From positions 62,001 to 126,000 of the forward strand of contig JAFBAL010000038.1 of the NCBI GenBank assembly GCA_019247845.1: 64,000 nucleotides of DNA. The letters run 5' to 3'. Shown in pieces: positions 25,438 through 34,221 of this stretch. The position numbers were made by a program, and so were the translations under genes. The stretch is from Alphaproteobacteria bacterium. GTDB taxonomy: Bacteria > Pseudomonadota > Alphaproteobacteria > Micropepsales > Micropepsaceae. Position 1 is the first letter of the stretch. Every line of letters starts with the position of its first letter. The notes beneath the pieces were generated by a model. The model worked only from the letters and a program-made list of their open reading frames with translations, made no database searches and was not told the origin of the DNA.

Positions 25438-26154
25438 ATGACAGCACCACATGAAGAATGGACCGTGCTGCCGCATGGGCGCCTGCAACGGATCGACGAC
25501 AGGATTCTGATCGTCACCGGGACGATCAAGATGCCGATCGGCAGCTTCGAGCGGCGCATGAGCGTCGTGCGCTTGAACGACGGCACGCTGGCTTTCTACA
25601 GTCCGGTCGCTCTCGACGAAGAGCAGATGTCGCAGATCGACGCGTTCGGCCGGCCCGCATGGCTGATCGTGCCGGGACGCCATCACCGCCTGGACGTGAA
25701 GCCGTTCAAGCATCGCTATCCGGCCGCGAAGGTGATCGCGGCGCCCGGCGCGCGCGGCGATGTCGAAGAGCTCGTAGCGGTCGACGCGACGGACGTGGAG
25801 TTTCCCGACGCTTCGTTGCGCTTCTCCGTCGTTCCGGGCACCGGGCAGGACGAAGCCGCGCTGGTGGTCGCGGCCGAGGCGGGCACGACGCTGATCCTCA
25901 ACGACATCCTGGCCAACGTCCAGAACGCGACCGGGGTCGACGGCATCATCGCGCGGCTGTTCGGCTTCGCGGGCGACAAGCCGCAGATCCCGCTGCCAGA
26001 GAAGCTCGGCATCATCGACGACAGGAAGGCTCTGGCCGCGCAGTTCCGCGCCTGGGCGGAGCTGCCGCTCGCGCGCATCGTCGTCTCGCACGGCGAGCCG
26101 ATCGTCGAGGATCCGTCCGGCGTGCTGCGCGAGGTCGCAGGGACCTTGGAATGA
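25438..26154 (+). CDS. DUF4336 (metallo-beta-lactamase-like) protein
   Basis: 238 residues of the DUF4336 family, which looks like a metallo-hydrolase fold with reduced metal sites. Motifs: IDDRILIVTGTIKMPIGSFERRMSVVRLNDGTLAFYSP, WLIVPGRHHRLDVKPFKHRYP (His pair) and the closing ARIVVSHGEPI. Activity unknown. ATG 25438 lacks a clear ribosome site. Its stop is directly next to the stop of the convergent alkB gene. Confidence 0.82.
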   Translation: MTAPHEEWTVLPHGRLQRIDDRILIVTGTIKMPIGSFERRMSVVRLNDGTLAFYSPVALDEEQMSQIDAFGRPAWLIVPGRHHRLDVKPFKHRYPAAKVIAAPGARGDVEELVAVDATDVEFPDASLRFSVVPGTGQDEAALVVAAEAGTTLILNDILANVQNATGVDGIIARLFGFAGDKPQIPLPEKLGIIDDRKALAAQFRAWAELPLARIVVSHGEPIVEDPSGVLREVAGTLE

Positions 26155-26763
26155 TCAGGCCGTCACCCGGCGCAGCGTGAGGTTGATCCGCCCGCCGCCG
26201 GGCACCAGGGTCGATGTCCCGCTCAGCACGCGATCGATGCCGTGGAAGGCGAGCCGCGCCGGCCCGCCGAACGTCAGCACGTCGCCGCTGCCGAGCTTCA
26301 CGCTGCGCGTCGGGCCTTTGCGCGTCGTGCCGCCGATGCGGAACAGCGCCTCGTCGCCCAGCGATACCGACAGCACGGGCGCGTCGATCGCTTGCTCGTC
26401 GCGGTCCTGGTGCAAACCCATGCGCGCGCCAGCGCGATAGAGATTGACCAGGCAGCACTCCGGCGGCGCGGGGTGGTTCGTCGTCGCTTTCCACAGGTCG
26501 ATCAGCGCGGGCGGGATCGGCGGCCACGCCTCGGCCGTCCGCGGATCGGTGGACGTGTAGCGATAGCCGCTCTTGTCCGAATACCAGCCCAGCGGACCGA
26601 AGTTGAACTCCTCGACCGAGAACGGCTTGCCCGAACCGGGCATCACCGGTTTGTAGAACGCGGCCTGCGCCAGCACCTCGCCCAGCAACGCGCGCTGCGC
26701 CGCGCGGTCGAGACGCTCGCGCCACAGGCTGACGCCGGGCGCTATTTCAAGGACGGTTTCCAC
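26155..26763 (-). CDS. alkB: AlkB-type alpha-ketoglutarate-dependent dioxygenase
   Basis: 202 residues. AlkB repairs alkylated bases or nucleotides by oxidative demethylation. Iron ligands are in LHQDRDE (HxD) and AFHGIDRV (distal His), and the 2-oxoglutarate Arg in GGRINLTLRR. The substrate lid has NFGPLGWYSDKSGYRYTSTDP. It starts at GTG 26763, overlapping the phosphatase gene by 22 bp; a longer in-frame reading through that gene has no support. Translational coupling to a tyrosine phosphatase is unusual. Confidence 0.9.
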   Translation of the reverse strand: METVLEIAPGVSLWRERLDRAAQRALLGEVLAQAAFYKPVMPGSGKPFSVEEFNFGPLGWYSDKSGYRYTSTDPRTAEAWPPIPPALIDLWKATTNHPAPPECCLVNLYRAGARMGLHQDRDEQAIDAPVLSVSLGDEALFRIGGTTRKGPTRSVKLGSGDVLTFGGPARLAFHGIDRVLSGTSTLVPGGGRINLTLRRVTA

Positions 26764-27344
26764 GGTTCCCAGATGCCGTTGAATGTTCCCGGCGCGAGCG
26801 CTTTCGCCAGCGCCTCGGGGTCGTAGCGCTCGCGCACCCATTGCGCGAGCGGGCGGCCTTCCGATTGCACGAAGGCGGTGAGCAGGAACTGCTTCAGCCA
26901 GCGCTGCGGTCGTTTGGGGAAGTGCAGATAGGGGAAGCGCTGGAACTGCGCCTCGGCGCGCGCCATCGCGTCCCAGCCGTCGCGATGAATCAAATAAAGC
27001 GCGGAAGCCAGGCTGGTTCGGTCCTGGCCCCCGCTGCATTTGATCAGGAACGGCTTGGGCGCCGCATCGAAGGCGTCGAACAGCGCCACCAGCATCTCCT
27101 TCAACGGCAGCCGCTTGGAATCGAGCATGGCGTCGAGATGGACGATGCCCAGCCGCTCGCAGGTCTGGTGCTCTTTCTTCCACCAGCCGAATTTGGGGTG
27201 GTGGCCGCGCAGGTTGATCACCGCCTTGATGCCGTTGCCGCGCAGGAAGGAAGCATACATCCCGGCATAGGGCTGCGCCGAGCGCGCCGCCTCTTGGGCC
27301 ACGACCCAGTGGAAATTGTAGAAAAGGTTGAGCAGTTTGCGCAT
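26742..27344 (-). CDS. tyrosine/dual-specificity protein phosphatase
   Basis: 200 residues. The P-loop is IKCSGGQDRTSLASALYLI: the CX5R signature is intact (Cys nucleophile, Arg at +6), with Lys in place of the usual His before the Cys. An upstream Asp-rich stretch (MLDSKRLPLKEM) may give the general acid. The family is the bacterial DSP-like type seen in exopolysaccharide or stress clusters. It overlaps alkB and is divergent from a GT25 gene 29 bp away. Confidence 0.82.
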   Translation of the reverse strand: MRKLLNLFYNFHWVVAQEAARSAQPYAGMYASFLRGNGIKAVINLRGHHPKFGWWKKEHQTCERLGIVHLDAMLDSKRLPLKEMLVALFDAFDAAPKPFLIKCSGGQDRTSLASALYLIHRDGWDAMARAEAQFQRFPYLHFPKRPQRWLKQFLLTAFVQSEGRPLAQWVRERYDPEALAKALAPGTFNGIWEPWKPSLK

Positions 27345-27373
27345 GCGACCTTGACCGGACTATCTTCCGTAGC

Positions 27374-28159
27374 ATGCGGATATTCCTCGTCAATCTCGAA
27401 CGCCGGCCCGACCGGCTGGCGGCGATGGCGGCGCAGCTTGCGCGGCTGGACCTGCCCTTCGAGCGCTTCGACGCGGTGGACGCCAAGAGCGTCGATCCGG
27501 CGGTGCTTTCCGCGCCTTTCGCTGAGGAGGGGCCGCTGGGCAGGCTCTCCCCCGGCGACAAGGCCTGCACTTACAGCCACATCCATATCTGGCGGATGAT
27601 CGCGCAGGGGCCGGACGAATACGCGACCGTGCTGGAAGACGACGTGGTGCTGGCCGATTCAGCGCCGGGGTTCCTGAGCGACAGCGACTGGATCCCGAAG
27701 GGCGTCGGCCTGGTCAAGCCCGAGCGCTACGGCGACAAGAACCAGCTCATCGTCATCGGCAAGCCGCGGCTGACGGTGAAGGGCCGCATCCTGGCGCCGC
27801 TTTTGTCTCGCCACACCGGCACCGGCGGTTACATCATCTCGCGCGAAGCTGCGCGCAAGCTCGCCGCGATCAAGGAGAAGATCGCGCTCCCCGTCGACCA
27901 TCTGATGTTCAACCCGAACAATTCGCCGGTGTTCGATTGGCTGCAGCCCTGGCAGCTCCTGCCCGCGATCCTCGACCAGCAGGAGGCCGTCGGCGGCGCG
28001 ACCGATATCCACCGCACGCGCGAGGCGACCAAGCCCAAAGGCATGGCGCTGGTGCGCCGCCAGCTCAAGCGCAACTATTACGATCTGAGGCTGGTACCGA
28101 AGCAGGTCGCGCAAGTGCTGACCGGCCGGGCGAAGGTCGTGAAGATCCCGATCGTTTAG
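27374..28159 (+). CDS. glycosyltransferase family 25 (LPS-type)
   Basis: 261 residues. GT25 enzymes add galactose or glucose to lipopolysaccharide core. Evidence: start MRIFLVNLERRPDRL, the hallmark YATVLEDDVVL acidic motif, GTGGYIISREAARKLA, and PVDHLMFN near the acceptor site. No other LPS gene is adjacent, so the acceptor is open. It overlaps the convergent DUF5666 gene by 4 bp. Confidence 0.88.
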   Translation: MRIFLVNLERRPDRLAAMAAQLARLDLPFERFDAVDAKSVDPAVLSAPFAEEGPLGRLSPGDKACTYSHIHIWRMIAQGPDEYATVLEDDVVLADSAPGFLSDSDWIPKGVGLVKPERYGDKNQLIVIGKPRLTVKGRILAPLLSRHTGTGGYIISREAARKLAAIKEKIALPVDHLMFNPNNSPVFDWLQPWQLLPAILDQQEAVGGATDIHRTREATKPKGMALVRRQLKRNYYDLRLVPKQVAQVLTGRAKVVKIPIV

Positions 28160-28893
28160 AGGATCGGCTTCACGCCGTCTTTCTCGACCGTCAGCCGCGT
28201 CGCCTGGAGCGTGCCGTCGGCCGACGGCGTGGCGACCACCGACACGGCCGCGCCCGGCACCAGAAGGCTCTCGTCGCCCAGCATCAGCGCGATGATGGGG
28301 ATGCCCGGCGCCACGACGATCTCCGCGTCGCCGGTGCAGCCCGCGGCGCCGGCCGCATTGGCATGGCCGCCGCACACGCCTTTGTCGTCGGCCGCCGCAC
28401 CGCGATAGCTCACCTTGAGCGTGCCGTTGTTGGCGGCGACGCTCGTCACCTGGGCGACCGTCGCATTGGTCATCAGCCGGTTCGACGAAGCGTCGCCCAT
28501 CGGATACTGGCCTTCGCCCATGCCGCGCAGCGCGTCGGGGAAGACGTTGATCTGCTGCGCGCGCAGCTTGCCGTCGGAGCCTTTGAGCGCGGCCGCGCCG
28601 ATGAAGTCGCCCGGCTTGATGTCGGCGACCTTGCGGCGCTGGTTGGTGATGACCCGCGCATTCGCCGCCAGGGTCACCGACACGTCCTTCTTGCCGATGA
28701 CGATGGAAAGCGTGCGCGCCACCGGATCGAAGGTCCCGATCGTGCCGCGGATGCGCTGCGACGGCACGGACGCGGCGGGCGCTCCAGCTGCTGCCTTCGC
28801 CGCAGGCGCCGTGGCGATGGCCGTGGGCGGCGCGGTATCGGCGAGGGCGGCCGGTGCCGCCAGGAGTACAGCAAGCAGAAACGCGCACCGCAT
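28156..28893 (-). CDS. exported DUF5666-like protein
   Basis: 245 residues. Signal peptide CAFLLAVLLAAPAALA, an Ala/Pro-rich linker (residues 20-45), then repeated OB-like beta segments: IRGTIGTFDPVARTLSIVIGKKDVSVTLAANARV and VVAPGIPIIALMLGD. The pattern is that of DUF5666 proteins, secreted and of unknown role. Three Cys in KGVCGG and AGCTGD are notable. It may be cotranscribed with the methyltransferase gene 19 bp upstream. Confidence 0.75.
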   Translation of the reverse strand: MRCAFLLAVLLAAPAALADTAPPTAIATAPAAKAAAGAPAASVPSQRIRGTIGTFDPVARTLSIVIGKKDVSVTLAANARVITNQRRKVADIKPGDFIGAAALKGSDGKLRAQQINVFPDALRGMGEGQYPMGDASSNRLMTNATVAQVTSVAANNGTLKVSYRGAAADDKGVCGGHANAAGAAGCTGDAEIVVAPGIPIIALMLGDESLLVPGAAVSVVATPSADGTLQATRLTVEKDGVKPIL

Positions 28894-28912
28894 CGAAAGC
28901 TCCTATTTCGCC

Positions 28913-29662
28913 CTACTTGCGGAAGATCAGGATGAATTGGTCCGTCTTGTGGCGGATCGCGGGATCGAAGACCTTGAGCTTGTGATTGTCGGCCGGATTG
29001 CGCAGCACCCGGCTCTCGCTCGCCAGTTTGAAGCCTGCCGCCAGCACTTCGTTCTTCACCGTGGCTTCGTCGATGCGGTGCAGGGTCTCGGTGTCGCGCA
29101 GACCCGAGCCCTTCTCGGCGGCATGGTCGAGCACGATATAGAGCCCGCCGGGCTTCAGCGCGTCATAGACCTTCTTGTTGATGACCGCGAGATCGGCCGG
29201 CTTGGCGAAGCTGTCGTGCAGGTCGTGATAGTTCTGCGACGTCCACACCAGGTCGAGCGTTTCCGGCGCGGCCAGCGCGTTCACGGAGGCGTGGATCACG
29301 CTCACGTTCTTATAGTTGGCGGCCACCGCGATCACCGGCGCAGGCTTGCCTTTCAGGAAGCTGTCGAACTCGGACGGCTGATAGGCATAGACGTATCCCT
29401 TCGGCCCCACCGCGACCGAGAACAGCCGCGTGAAATAGCCGCGGCCCGGGATCAGGTCCATCACCCTGGCGCCGGGCCTGACCTTGGCCAGCACCAGCAT
29501 CTCGGCGGGCTTGCGCTCGGCGTCGAGCTGCTTGTCCTCGTCGGGGCGGGCGCTGTCGGCGACTGCGGCGCTCACATTGGCAGGCGCGGCGGACGCGGAT
29601 GTTGCGAAAGCAGGCGTCGTCGCCAACAGGGCCGCAGCCAGAATCCATTTCATCGTCGACAT
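28913..29662 (-). CDS. exported SAM-dependent methyltransferase-like protein
   Basis: 249 residues, with a signal peptide (WILAAALLATTPAFATSASA) preceding a class I methyltransferase fold: motif I VMDLIPGRGYFTRLFSVAVGPKGYVYAYQ, motif IV-like LDLVWTSQNYHDLHD, GGLYIVLDHAAEKGSG. Its relatives are the COG4798 predicted methyltransferases. SAM is not expected in the periplasm, so either the domain has another job or the leader is not cleaved. The first Met (29662) and the Met at residue 4 are both possible starts. Confidence 0.82.
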   Translation of the reverse strand: MSTMKWILAAALLATTPAFATSASAAPANVSAAVADSARPDEDKQLDAERKPAEMLVLAKVRPGARVMDLIPGRGYFTRLFSVAVGPKGYVYAYQPSEFDSFLKGKPAPVIAVAANYKNVSVIHASVNALAAPETLDLVWTSQNYHDLHDSFAKPADLAVINKKVYDALKPGGLYIVLDHAAEKGSGLRDTETLHRIDEATVKNEVLAAGFKLASESRVLRNPADNHKLKVFDPAIRHKTDQFILIFRK

Positions 29663-29691
29663 CGTTCGTCCCTCCCGGTTGTCGCGCGAGC

Positions 29692-31473
29692 CTAGCCGCT
29701 CCGGAGCGCCCCGTTAAGGAGCCTCGCGGCCAGCCGTTCTGACAAATTTGTAAGCCGGTCCAGGCCCATGCGGTGCAGCGCCTCCGCGTCGCGCGGTCCG
29801 CCCTTGAGCAATAGCCGCGCCAAGGTCAGGGGCGTCGCATTCTTCAGCGTCTCGAGCGCCACAAGCAGGCGCTGCTCGACCGCCGTGAAATCGGTGCCGA
29901 AGGGATAGGGCGGCAGGTCGAGGGGGGCGAGCGCGCGCGCGATCCGATCCGGCGTATTGTCGCGGAACTCGCGCGGGATCTCGTATGCCTCGGCGATCTT
30001 GCCCGCGTCCTTGGCGCGCAGCAGCTCGTCCTGGAAGCGGGAATCCGCGATCGCCAGCATCGCGGCGACCACCGCAGCGTCCGGCTTTCCGCGCAGGTCG
30101 GCGATGCCGTATTCGCTGACGATGATATCGCGCTCGTGCCGGGGGATCGTCACGTGACCGTAGTTGAAGCGGATGTTCGACTGGACTTTGCCACTCGCGC
30201 GCCGCGTCGCCTTGATGGAGACGATCGAGCGCGCATCGGGCAGCGCGAAAGCCTGCGTGACGAAATTGTGCTGGCCGCCGACGCCGCTGATCACGCGGCC
30301 GTCCTCCAGACCGTCCGACACCAGAGCGCCCAGCAAGGTCGCCATCAAGGCGCTGTTGACGAAGCGCGCCTTCACGCGGGCGCGGGTCTTGGCGTCTTGG
30401 TCGCCGTAAAGCTCGTTGGTGAAGGAGACCGCGGTCATGCGCAGCTTGGCGAGCGTCTCCGGCTCCATCTCGCGCAGGCGCGCGTAGAACGATCTGGGCC
30501 CTAGGAAGAACGCGGCATGCAACAGCGCGCCGTCGACCTCGCGCTTGAGGATGCCGGCGTCCATCAGCTGCAGAAAGCCGTCGACGAACATCTCGCTGAT
30601 GCCGTAGAGGCCCTGCGCGAAGGGGGCGAGTCCCTCCTGCGCCGGCACAGGTCCGCCCAGCCGCGCCACGGCGTCGCGGAAACGCGCATTCTCGTGCTGG
30701 CGCAGGATCAGCGCCTTGGCGACCGCGTCGCCTTCCTCGCCGATGCCGATCTGCAAGGTGCCGCCGTCGAGGACGAGACGCGCGGCCTGCAGCCCGATGG
30801 CGTATTCGCAACTGTCGATCGGCATGCGCGGCGGCGCGAAGAGCGTAAAACGCGGCCCGTCGAGCACATGATCGAACGCGGTCTCGGGCAGCTCGGCATC
30901 GCCCGGCATGAACGGCATCTCGTCGCTGATCTCGCCCGCAAAGACGAACTTCGCGCCCAGCGTCCTCAGGTCGAGCACGGTGTCCGGGTTGGAGCCCAGG
31001 CTGTAGCGCTCGCCGCGCCGCGCCACCAGCTGGGCCACGACGTTGACGCCGCGCTCGGCCAGATAGCGCGCCGCATGCGTGTAGTTCGCGGAGATATAGC
31101 TCTGCTGGGCGACGGGATTGTTCATCCACCGGCCGGCGAGGAAGAAGAACTCGTTGACCTCGATGTTCGAAGGCAGCCCACCGCCGCGCAGCGCCTTCGC
31201 ATAGGCGAGCTCCGGCCAATCGCCGAACAGCCGCTCCACCACCGGATCCATGAAGCGGCGCTCGAGATCGCTGCCGCCGCGCGGCTTCTCGAGGGTGAGC
31301 GCGGTGAAGATCGTGAGCCCGATCGTGGGATCGGCGGCGGCGCGCGAGAACAGCGCATTGGCGATGTGGTTCGCCTTGCCCAGCCCCAGCGGCAGGCCCA
31401 GCACGACGGTCTTTCCGACCGCCGCAAGGATCGCGTCGGCGACGCTTTCGGCATCCGTGTGGACCGCCGTCAT
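29692..31473 (-). CDS. acetyl-CoA hydrolase/transferase family protein
   Basis: 593 residues, a CoA transferase of the acetyl-CoA hydrolase family. N-terminal half: LGLPLGLGKANHIANALFSRA and FFLAGRWMNNPV; C-terminal half: ISGVGGQHNFVTQAFALPDARSIVSIKATR and IIVSEYGIADLRGK, the region around the active-site Glu. Family members hydrolyse acyl-CoA or move CoA between acids. It starts at ATG 31473 overlapping the hydrolase stop and is third in a VOC-hydrolase-CoA hydrolase operon, suggesting breakdown of a ring-opened product. Confidence 0.88.
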   Translation of the reverse strand: MTAVHTDAESVADAILAAVGKTVVLGLPLGLGKANHIANALFSRAAADPTIGLTIFTALTLEKPRGGSDLERRFMDPVVERLFGDWPELAYAKALRGGGLPSNIEVNEFFFLAGRWMNNPVAQQSYISANYTHAARYLAERGVNVVAQLVARRGERYSLGSNPDTVLDLRTLGAKFVFAGEISDEMPFMPGDAELPETAFDHVLDGPRFTLFAPPRMPIDSCEYAIGLQAARLVLDGGTLQIGIGEEGDAVAKALILRQHENARFRDAVARLGGPVPAQEGLAPFAQGLYGISEMFVDGFLQLMDAGILKREVDGALLHAAFFLGPRSFYARLREMEPETLAKLRMTAVSFTNELYGDQDAKTRARVKARFVNSALMATLLGALVSDGLEDGRVISGVGGQHNFVTQAFALPDARSIVSIKATRRASGKVQSNIRFNYGHVTIPRHERDIIVSEYGIADLRGKPDAAVVAAMLAIADSRFQDELLRAKDAGKIAEAYEIPREFRDNTPDRIARALAPLDLPPYPFGTDFTAVEQRLLVALETLKNATPLTLARLLLKGGPRDAEALHRMGLDRLTNLSERLAARLLNGALRSG

Positions 31474-32324
31474 TCGACCTTGGACAGGAAGGCGGCGATG
31501 GCGTCCCAGGCCTCGGGCTCCTCCAAGGTCGGCGCATGGCCGATATCGGGCACCTCCGCCACTTCGAGATCGGGCTTGACGGCGCGCATCGCCTCGACGC
31601 CGTCGCGCGAGAGGATGTCGCTGGTCTCGCCGCGCACCACCAGCACCGGCACGGCGGCGAGTGCCTGGAACAGCGGCATCAGGCTCGGCGCCTGGCCTGC
31701 GCCCGCAAAGCCTTGCGCGATCAGCGGGTCGTAGGCGAACTCGATGCGGCCGTCCTCGCGTTCGCGCGCCACGCGGCGCGTGAAGGTCGCCCAGAACTCG
31801 TCGTCGCGGCCCGGAAAGGCGCTGTCGCCGACGGCGCGCACCGCGGCCGTCATGTCGTACCAGCTGTCGACCGGCTCGGACTTGCCGACGTAGGAAGCGA
31901 TGCGCGCAATGCCTTTGGGGTCCACCACCGGGCCGATATCGTTGAGGATCGCCGCCGCCACGCGCGTCGGCGCCGCCGTCGCCGCGATCATGGTCATGAT
32001 CCCCCCCATCGAGGTCCCCAAGAAAGCAGCGCGCGGCACGTTCAGCGTGTCCATCACCCTGAGCACGTCGCCGACATAGACGTCGGAGCGGTAGCGCGCG
32101 GGCTCGGGATCGTTCTCGGACTTGCCGCGGCCGCGCGCATCGATGGCGATGACGCGCCGGCCCAGCTCCGCGATGCGCGGCGCCACCGCCTCGAAGTCGG
32201 CCGAGTTGCGCGTCAGCCCGTGCAGGCAGATCACCGGCAGGCGATGGGCGCTCGCGTGAGGATAGTCGCGCGCATAGACCTTGGGGCCGTCGGCGGTGGC
32301 GATGCGGTGCTCGTCGAAATGCAT
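31470..32324 (-). CDS. alpha/beta hydrolase
   Basis: 284 residues with the alpha/beta hydrolase triad: oxyanion PVICLHGLTRNSADFEAVAP, nucleophile elbow FLGTSMGGIMTM, acid in RGETSDILS and His in DIGHAPTLEEPEAW. It resembles meta-cleavage or lactone hydrolases. Ends overlap with both neighbours (TAATG upstream, ATGA downstream), so the three operon genes are coupled. Substrate unproven. Confidence 0.9.
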   Translation of the reverse strand: MHFDEHRIATADGPKVYARDYPHASAHRLPVICLHGLTRNSADFEAVAPRIAELGRRVIAIDARGRGKSENDPEPARYRSDVYVGDVLRVMDTLNVPRAAFLGTSMGGIMTMIAATAAPTRVAAAILNDIGPVVDPKGIARIASYVGKSEPVDSWYDMTAAVRAVGDSAFPGRDDEFWATFTRRVAREREDGRIEFAYDPLIAQGFAGAGQAPSLMPLFQALAAVPVLVVRGETSDILSRDGVEAMRAVKPDLEVAEVPDIGHAPTLEEPEAWDAIAAFLSKVE

Positions 32325-32902
32325 TACTTCGCCTCGGCCATGGCGCGGAAGCGGGCCTGGTCGTCGGCCGTGGCGGGCGCGTGGCGGACGTCGCCCTCCT
32401 TGGGCAGTTCGCGCGTCCAGGCGGCAAGCTCCAGCGCGATGCCGTCAGGGTCGTAGAAATAGATCGAGCGCACGAAGGTGGTCGGCGTCGTCTCCAGGCT
32501 CGCCTGCATCGGCGAGTCGTCGTGGTTGATGACACGCGAGCATTCGATGCCCTTGGCGCGCAGCTTGTCGTAGTACTCGTCGAGCTTCTCGGCCGGAACG
32601 TTGATCGCGATATGGTTCATCGAGCCGTGCGCCGAAGGTCCGGGCAGCATGCCGCGCGTGGCCGAGGCGACGCCGGGCTGCGCTTTCGGCGCGTCCGGAA
32701 ACCAGAAGAAGGCCAGGCTGTCGCCGTGGCCCAGGTCGAAGAAGAAGTGCTGGCCCATGCCGCGCGGCAGGTCGATGGTCTTGATCAGCGGCATGCCGAG
32801 CACGCCGGAGTAGAACGCGACCGTGCGCGCCATGTCGCTGGACACCAGCGCCAAGTGGTTGACGCCCAGGAACTCGAACTCGGGATTCTGCGGACGCGAC
32901 AT
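32324..32902 (-). CDS. VOC family protein (extradiol dioxygenase-like)
   Basis: 192 residues with two VOC modules: NHLALVSSDMARTVAFYSGVLGMPLIKTIDLP and MNHIAINVPAEKLDEYYDKLRAKGIECSRV, ending in SIYFYDPDGIALELAAWT. The metal ligands His (in NHLAL and NHIAI) and Glu (in ALELAAW) are present. With a hydrolase and a CoA hydrolase it could open a ring or rearrange a lactone. ATG 32902 is followed upstream by a hairpin that covers the ribosome site. Confidence 0.86.
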   Translation of the reverse strand: MSRPQNPEFEFLGVNHLALVSSDMARTVAFYSGVLGMPLIKTIDLPRGMGQHFFFDLGHGDSLAFFWFPDAPKAQPGVASATRGMLPGPSAHGSMNHIAINVPAEKLDEYYDKLRAKGIECSRVINHDDSPMQASLETTPTTFVRSIYFYDPDGIALELAAWTRELPKEGDVRHAPATADDQARFRAMAEAK

Positions 32903-32904
32903 GC

Positions 32905-32926
32905 GGGTCTCCGGATAGCGAGACCC
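32905..32926 (-). promoter_or_regulatory. hairpin over the ribosome site of the VOC gene
   Basis: GGGTCTC / GAGACCC, 7 bp with an 8-nt loop, ends 2 bases before the ATG. On the minus-strand message the GGAG ribosome site is partly in the right-hand stem. A TAGTAC box just upstream (minus strand) suggests the transcript begins close to the hairpin; the -35 is poor. Confidence 0.4.
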
Positions 32927-33000
32927 GACGGTACTAGAAGTACACCCGCGCGAGAAGCGGGCGCGCGGTCGGATTTGCGCCCGCGCCGGAAGCCGGTGCG

Positions 33001-34221
33001 CTAGAAATATATCCGGGCGAGAAGCTGGAACTGGGTTTCGTTCCGGTGCGGGTCTTCGCCCGTCTCCGCGCGGCTGTCGCGGCGATCGTCGATGGCGATC
33101 ATCTCGCCTGTGAAGCGCAGCCACTTTTCGGGCAGCCAGCTCATCGACAGCGTGATCGCGTGGCCGTCCTCGTTCGCGTCGCTGGGGAAGGTTGCGCGCG
33201 TGCGCGTGTCGAAGACGTCGAAGCGCGCCGCCATCCACCACTTGTCCAGGTCGTAGCCGACAAGCGCATAGGCCGAGCGGAAATCGGTCGTCTGGCGGTA
33301 GAAGTCCGACGGCACGATGGTGGTCGAGCCGGTCATGCCTTGCGCGAGCACGGTCATCTTGCCCAGCTGCTTCTGATAGCCGACGTCCCAGAAGCTGGTC
33401 GCCCAGGCGATCTGGCCGTCCTTGATCCTGCGCGGATCGGCGTCGTTGTCGTAGCGCATGATCTCGAAGCCGCCGAGGTCCTCGGGCTCCCAGGACAGAT
33501 CGAGATACCAGCCGGGCCGTCCGTCCATCTCGGTGAAAAGCTTGCCATAGACCGGCGGCGGCGCGCCGAAGCCCGAGATGTCGGGCAGGCGGTTGTGCTC
33601 GAACAGGCCCTGCGGGCGGTCGTTGAAATCCCAGCCGCGGTCGGCCATCACCACGCCCGCCGGATCGTTCCAGCCGAACACCGCCCCCACCAGCGTGATC
33701 GTCTGGTCCTCGCGGCGGTATTCCAGCGTGCCCTCGGCCCCCAGGATGCGCAGCTCGTCGCCGACCCAGGAATTGATCGCGCTCGGCGTGATCGTCCAGA
33801 AGCTTGTCCAGCCGACCTGGTCGTTCTCCAGCGACAGCGGCGGGAAGAACGCGCCCAGCTTGACCGACCAGCGCCAGGCATTCGTCGACACCGGGCGATA
33901 GCGCACGAAGGCCTCCAGCAGGTCGACGGCCGGGCCGTAGTCGGGATTGGCGCGCACCGTCGCCGTCGCGGTCAGCTCGGGAAGGATGATCGCGCGGCCC
34001 TCGCCGACGATATCGCCCGGCTCGATGCCGCCGTCGTCCTCGCCGAAGCGCAGCTTGCCCAGCCCGCCGTCGAGCAGCGAGTCCGTCTTGGGCGCCATCA
34101 CCAGGCGGATGTCGCCATAGCCCTCGAACTGGAAGTCGATGCCAAAGGCCGGCGTCGCGAGCAGCAGCGCGAGAACGGGCGTCACGACCGGCAGCGCGGC
34201 GGGGCGGTTGGCGCGCTTCAT
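33001..34221 (-). CDS. outer-membrane beta-barrel (porin-like) protein
   Basis: 406 residues. Signal peptide LPVVTPVLALLLATPAFG, then alternating amphipathic strands with aromatic girdles (for example WRWSVKLGAFFPPLSLENDQVGW, WYLDLSWEPEDLGGFEIMRY), and a final LLARIYF whose terminal Phe is the outer-membrane assembly signal. The family is unclear; it resembles porins found with cupredoxin and sensor genes. The start overlaps the kinase stop (ATGA). Confidence 0.82.
   Translation of the reverse strand: MKRANRPAALPVVTPVLALLLATPAFGIDFQFEGYGDIRLVMAPKTDSLLDGGLGKLRFGEDDGGIEPGDIVGEGRAIILPELTATATVRANPDYGPAVDLLEAFVRYRPVSTNAWRWSVKLGAFFPPLSLENDQVGWTSFWTITPSAINSWVGDELRILGAEGTLEYRREDQTITLVGAVFGWNDPAGVVMADRGWDFNDRPQGLFEHNRLPDISGFGAPPPVYGKLFTEMDGRPGWYLDLSWEPEDLGGFEIMRYDNDADPRRIKDGQIAWATSFWDVGYQKQLGKMTVLAQGMTGSTTIVPSDFYRQTTDFRSAYALVGYDLDKWWMAARFDVFDTRTRATFPSDANEDGHAITLSMSWLPEKWLRFTGEMIAIDDRRDSRAETGEDPHRNETQFQLLARIYF

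Noticed and set aside
26764..27570. Long in-frame N-terminal extension of alkB
   Set aside because: It runs through the phosphatase gene in another frame and is not like any AlkB; the GTG at 26763 gives a normal-length protein.
31474..32535. Long in-frame N-terminal extension of the acetyl-CoA hydrolase gene
   Set aside because: It covers the alpha/beta hydrolase gene in a shadow frame; ATG 31473 overlapping that gene's stop is the natural start.
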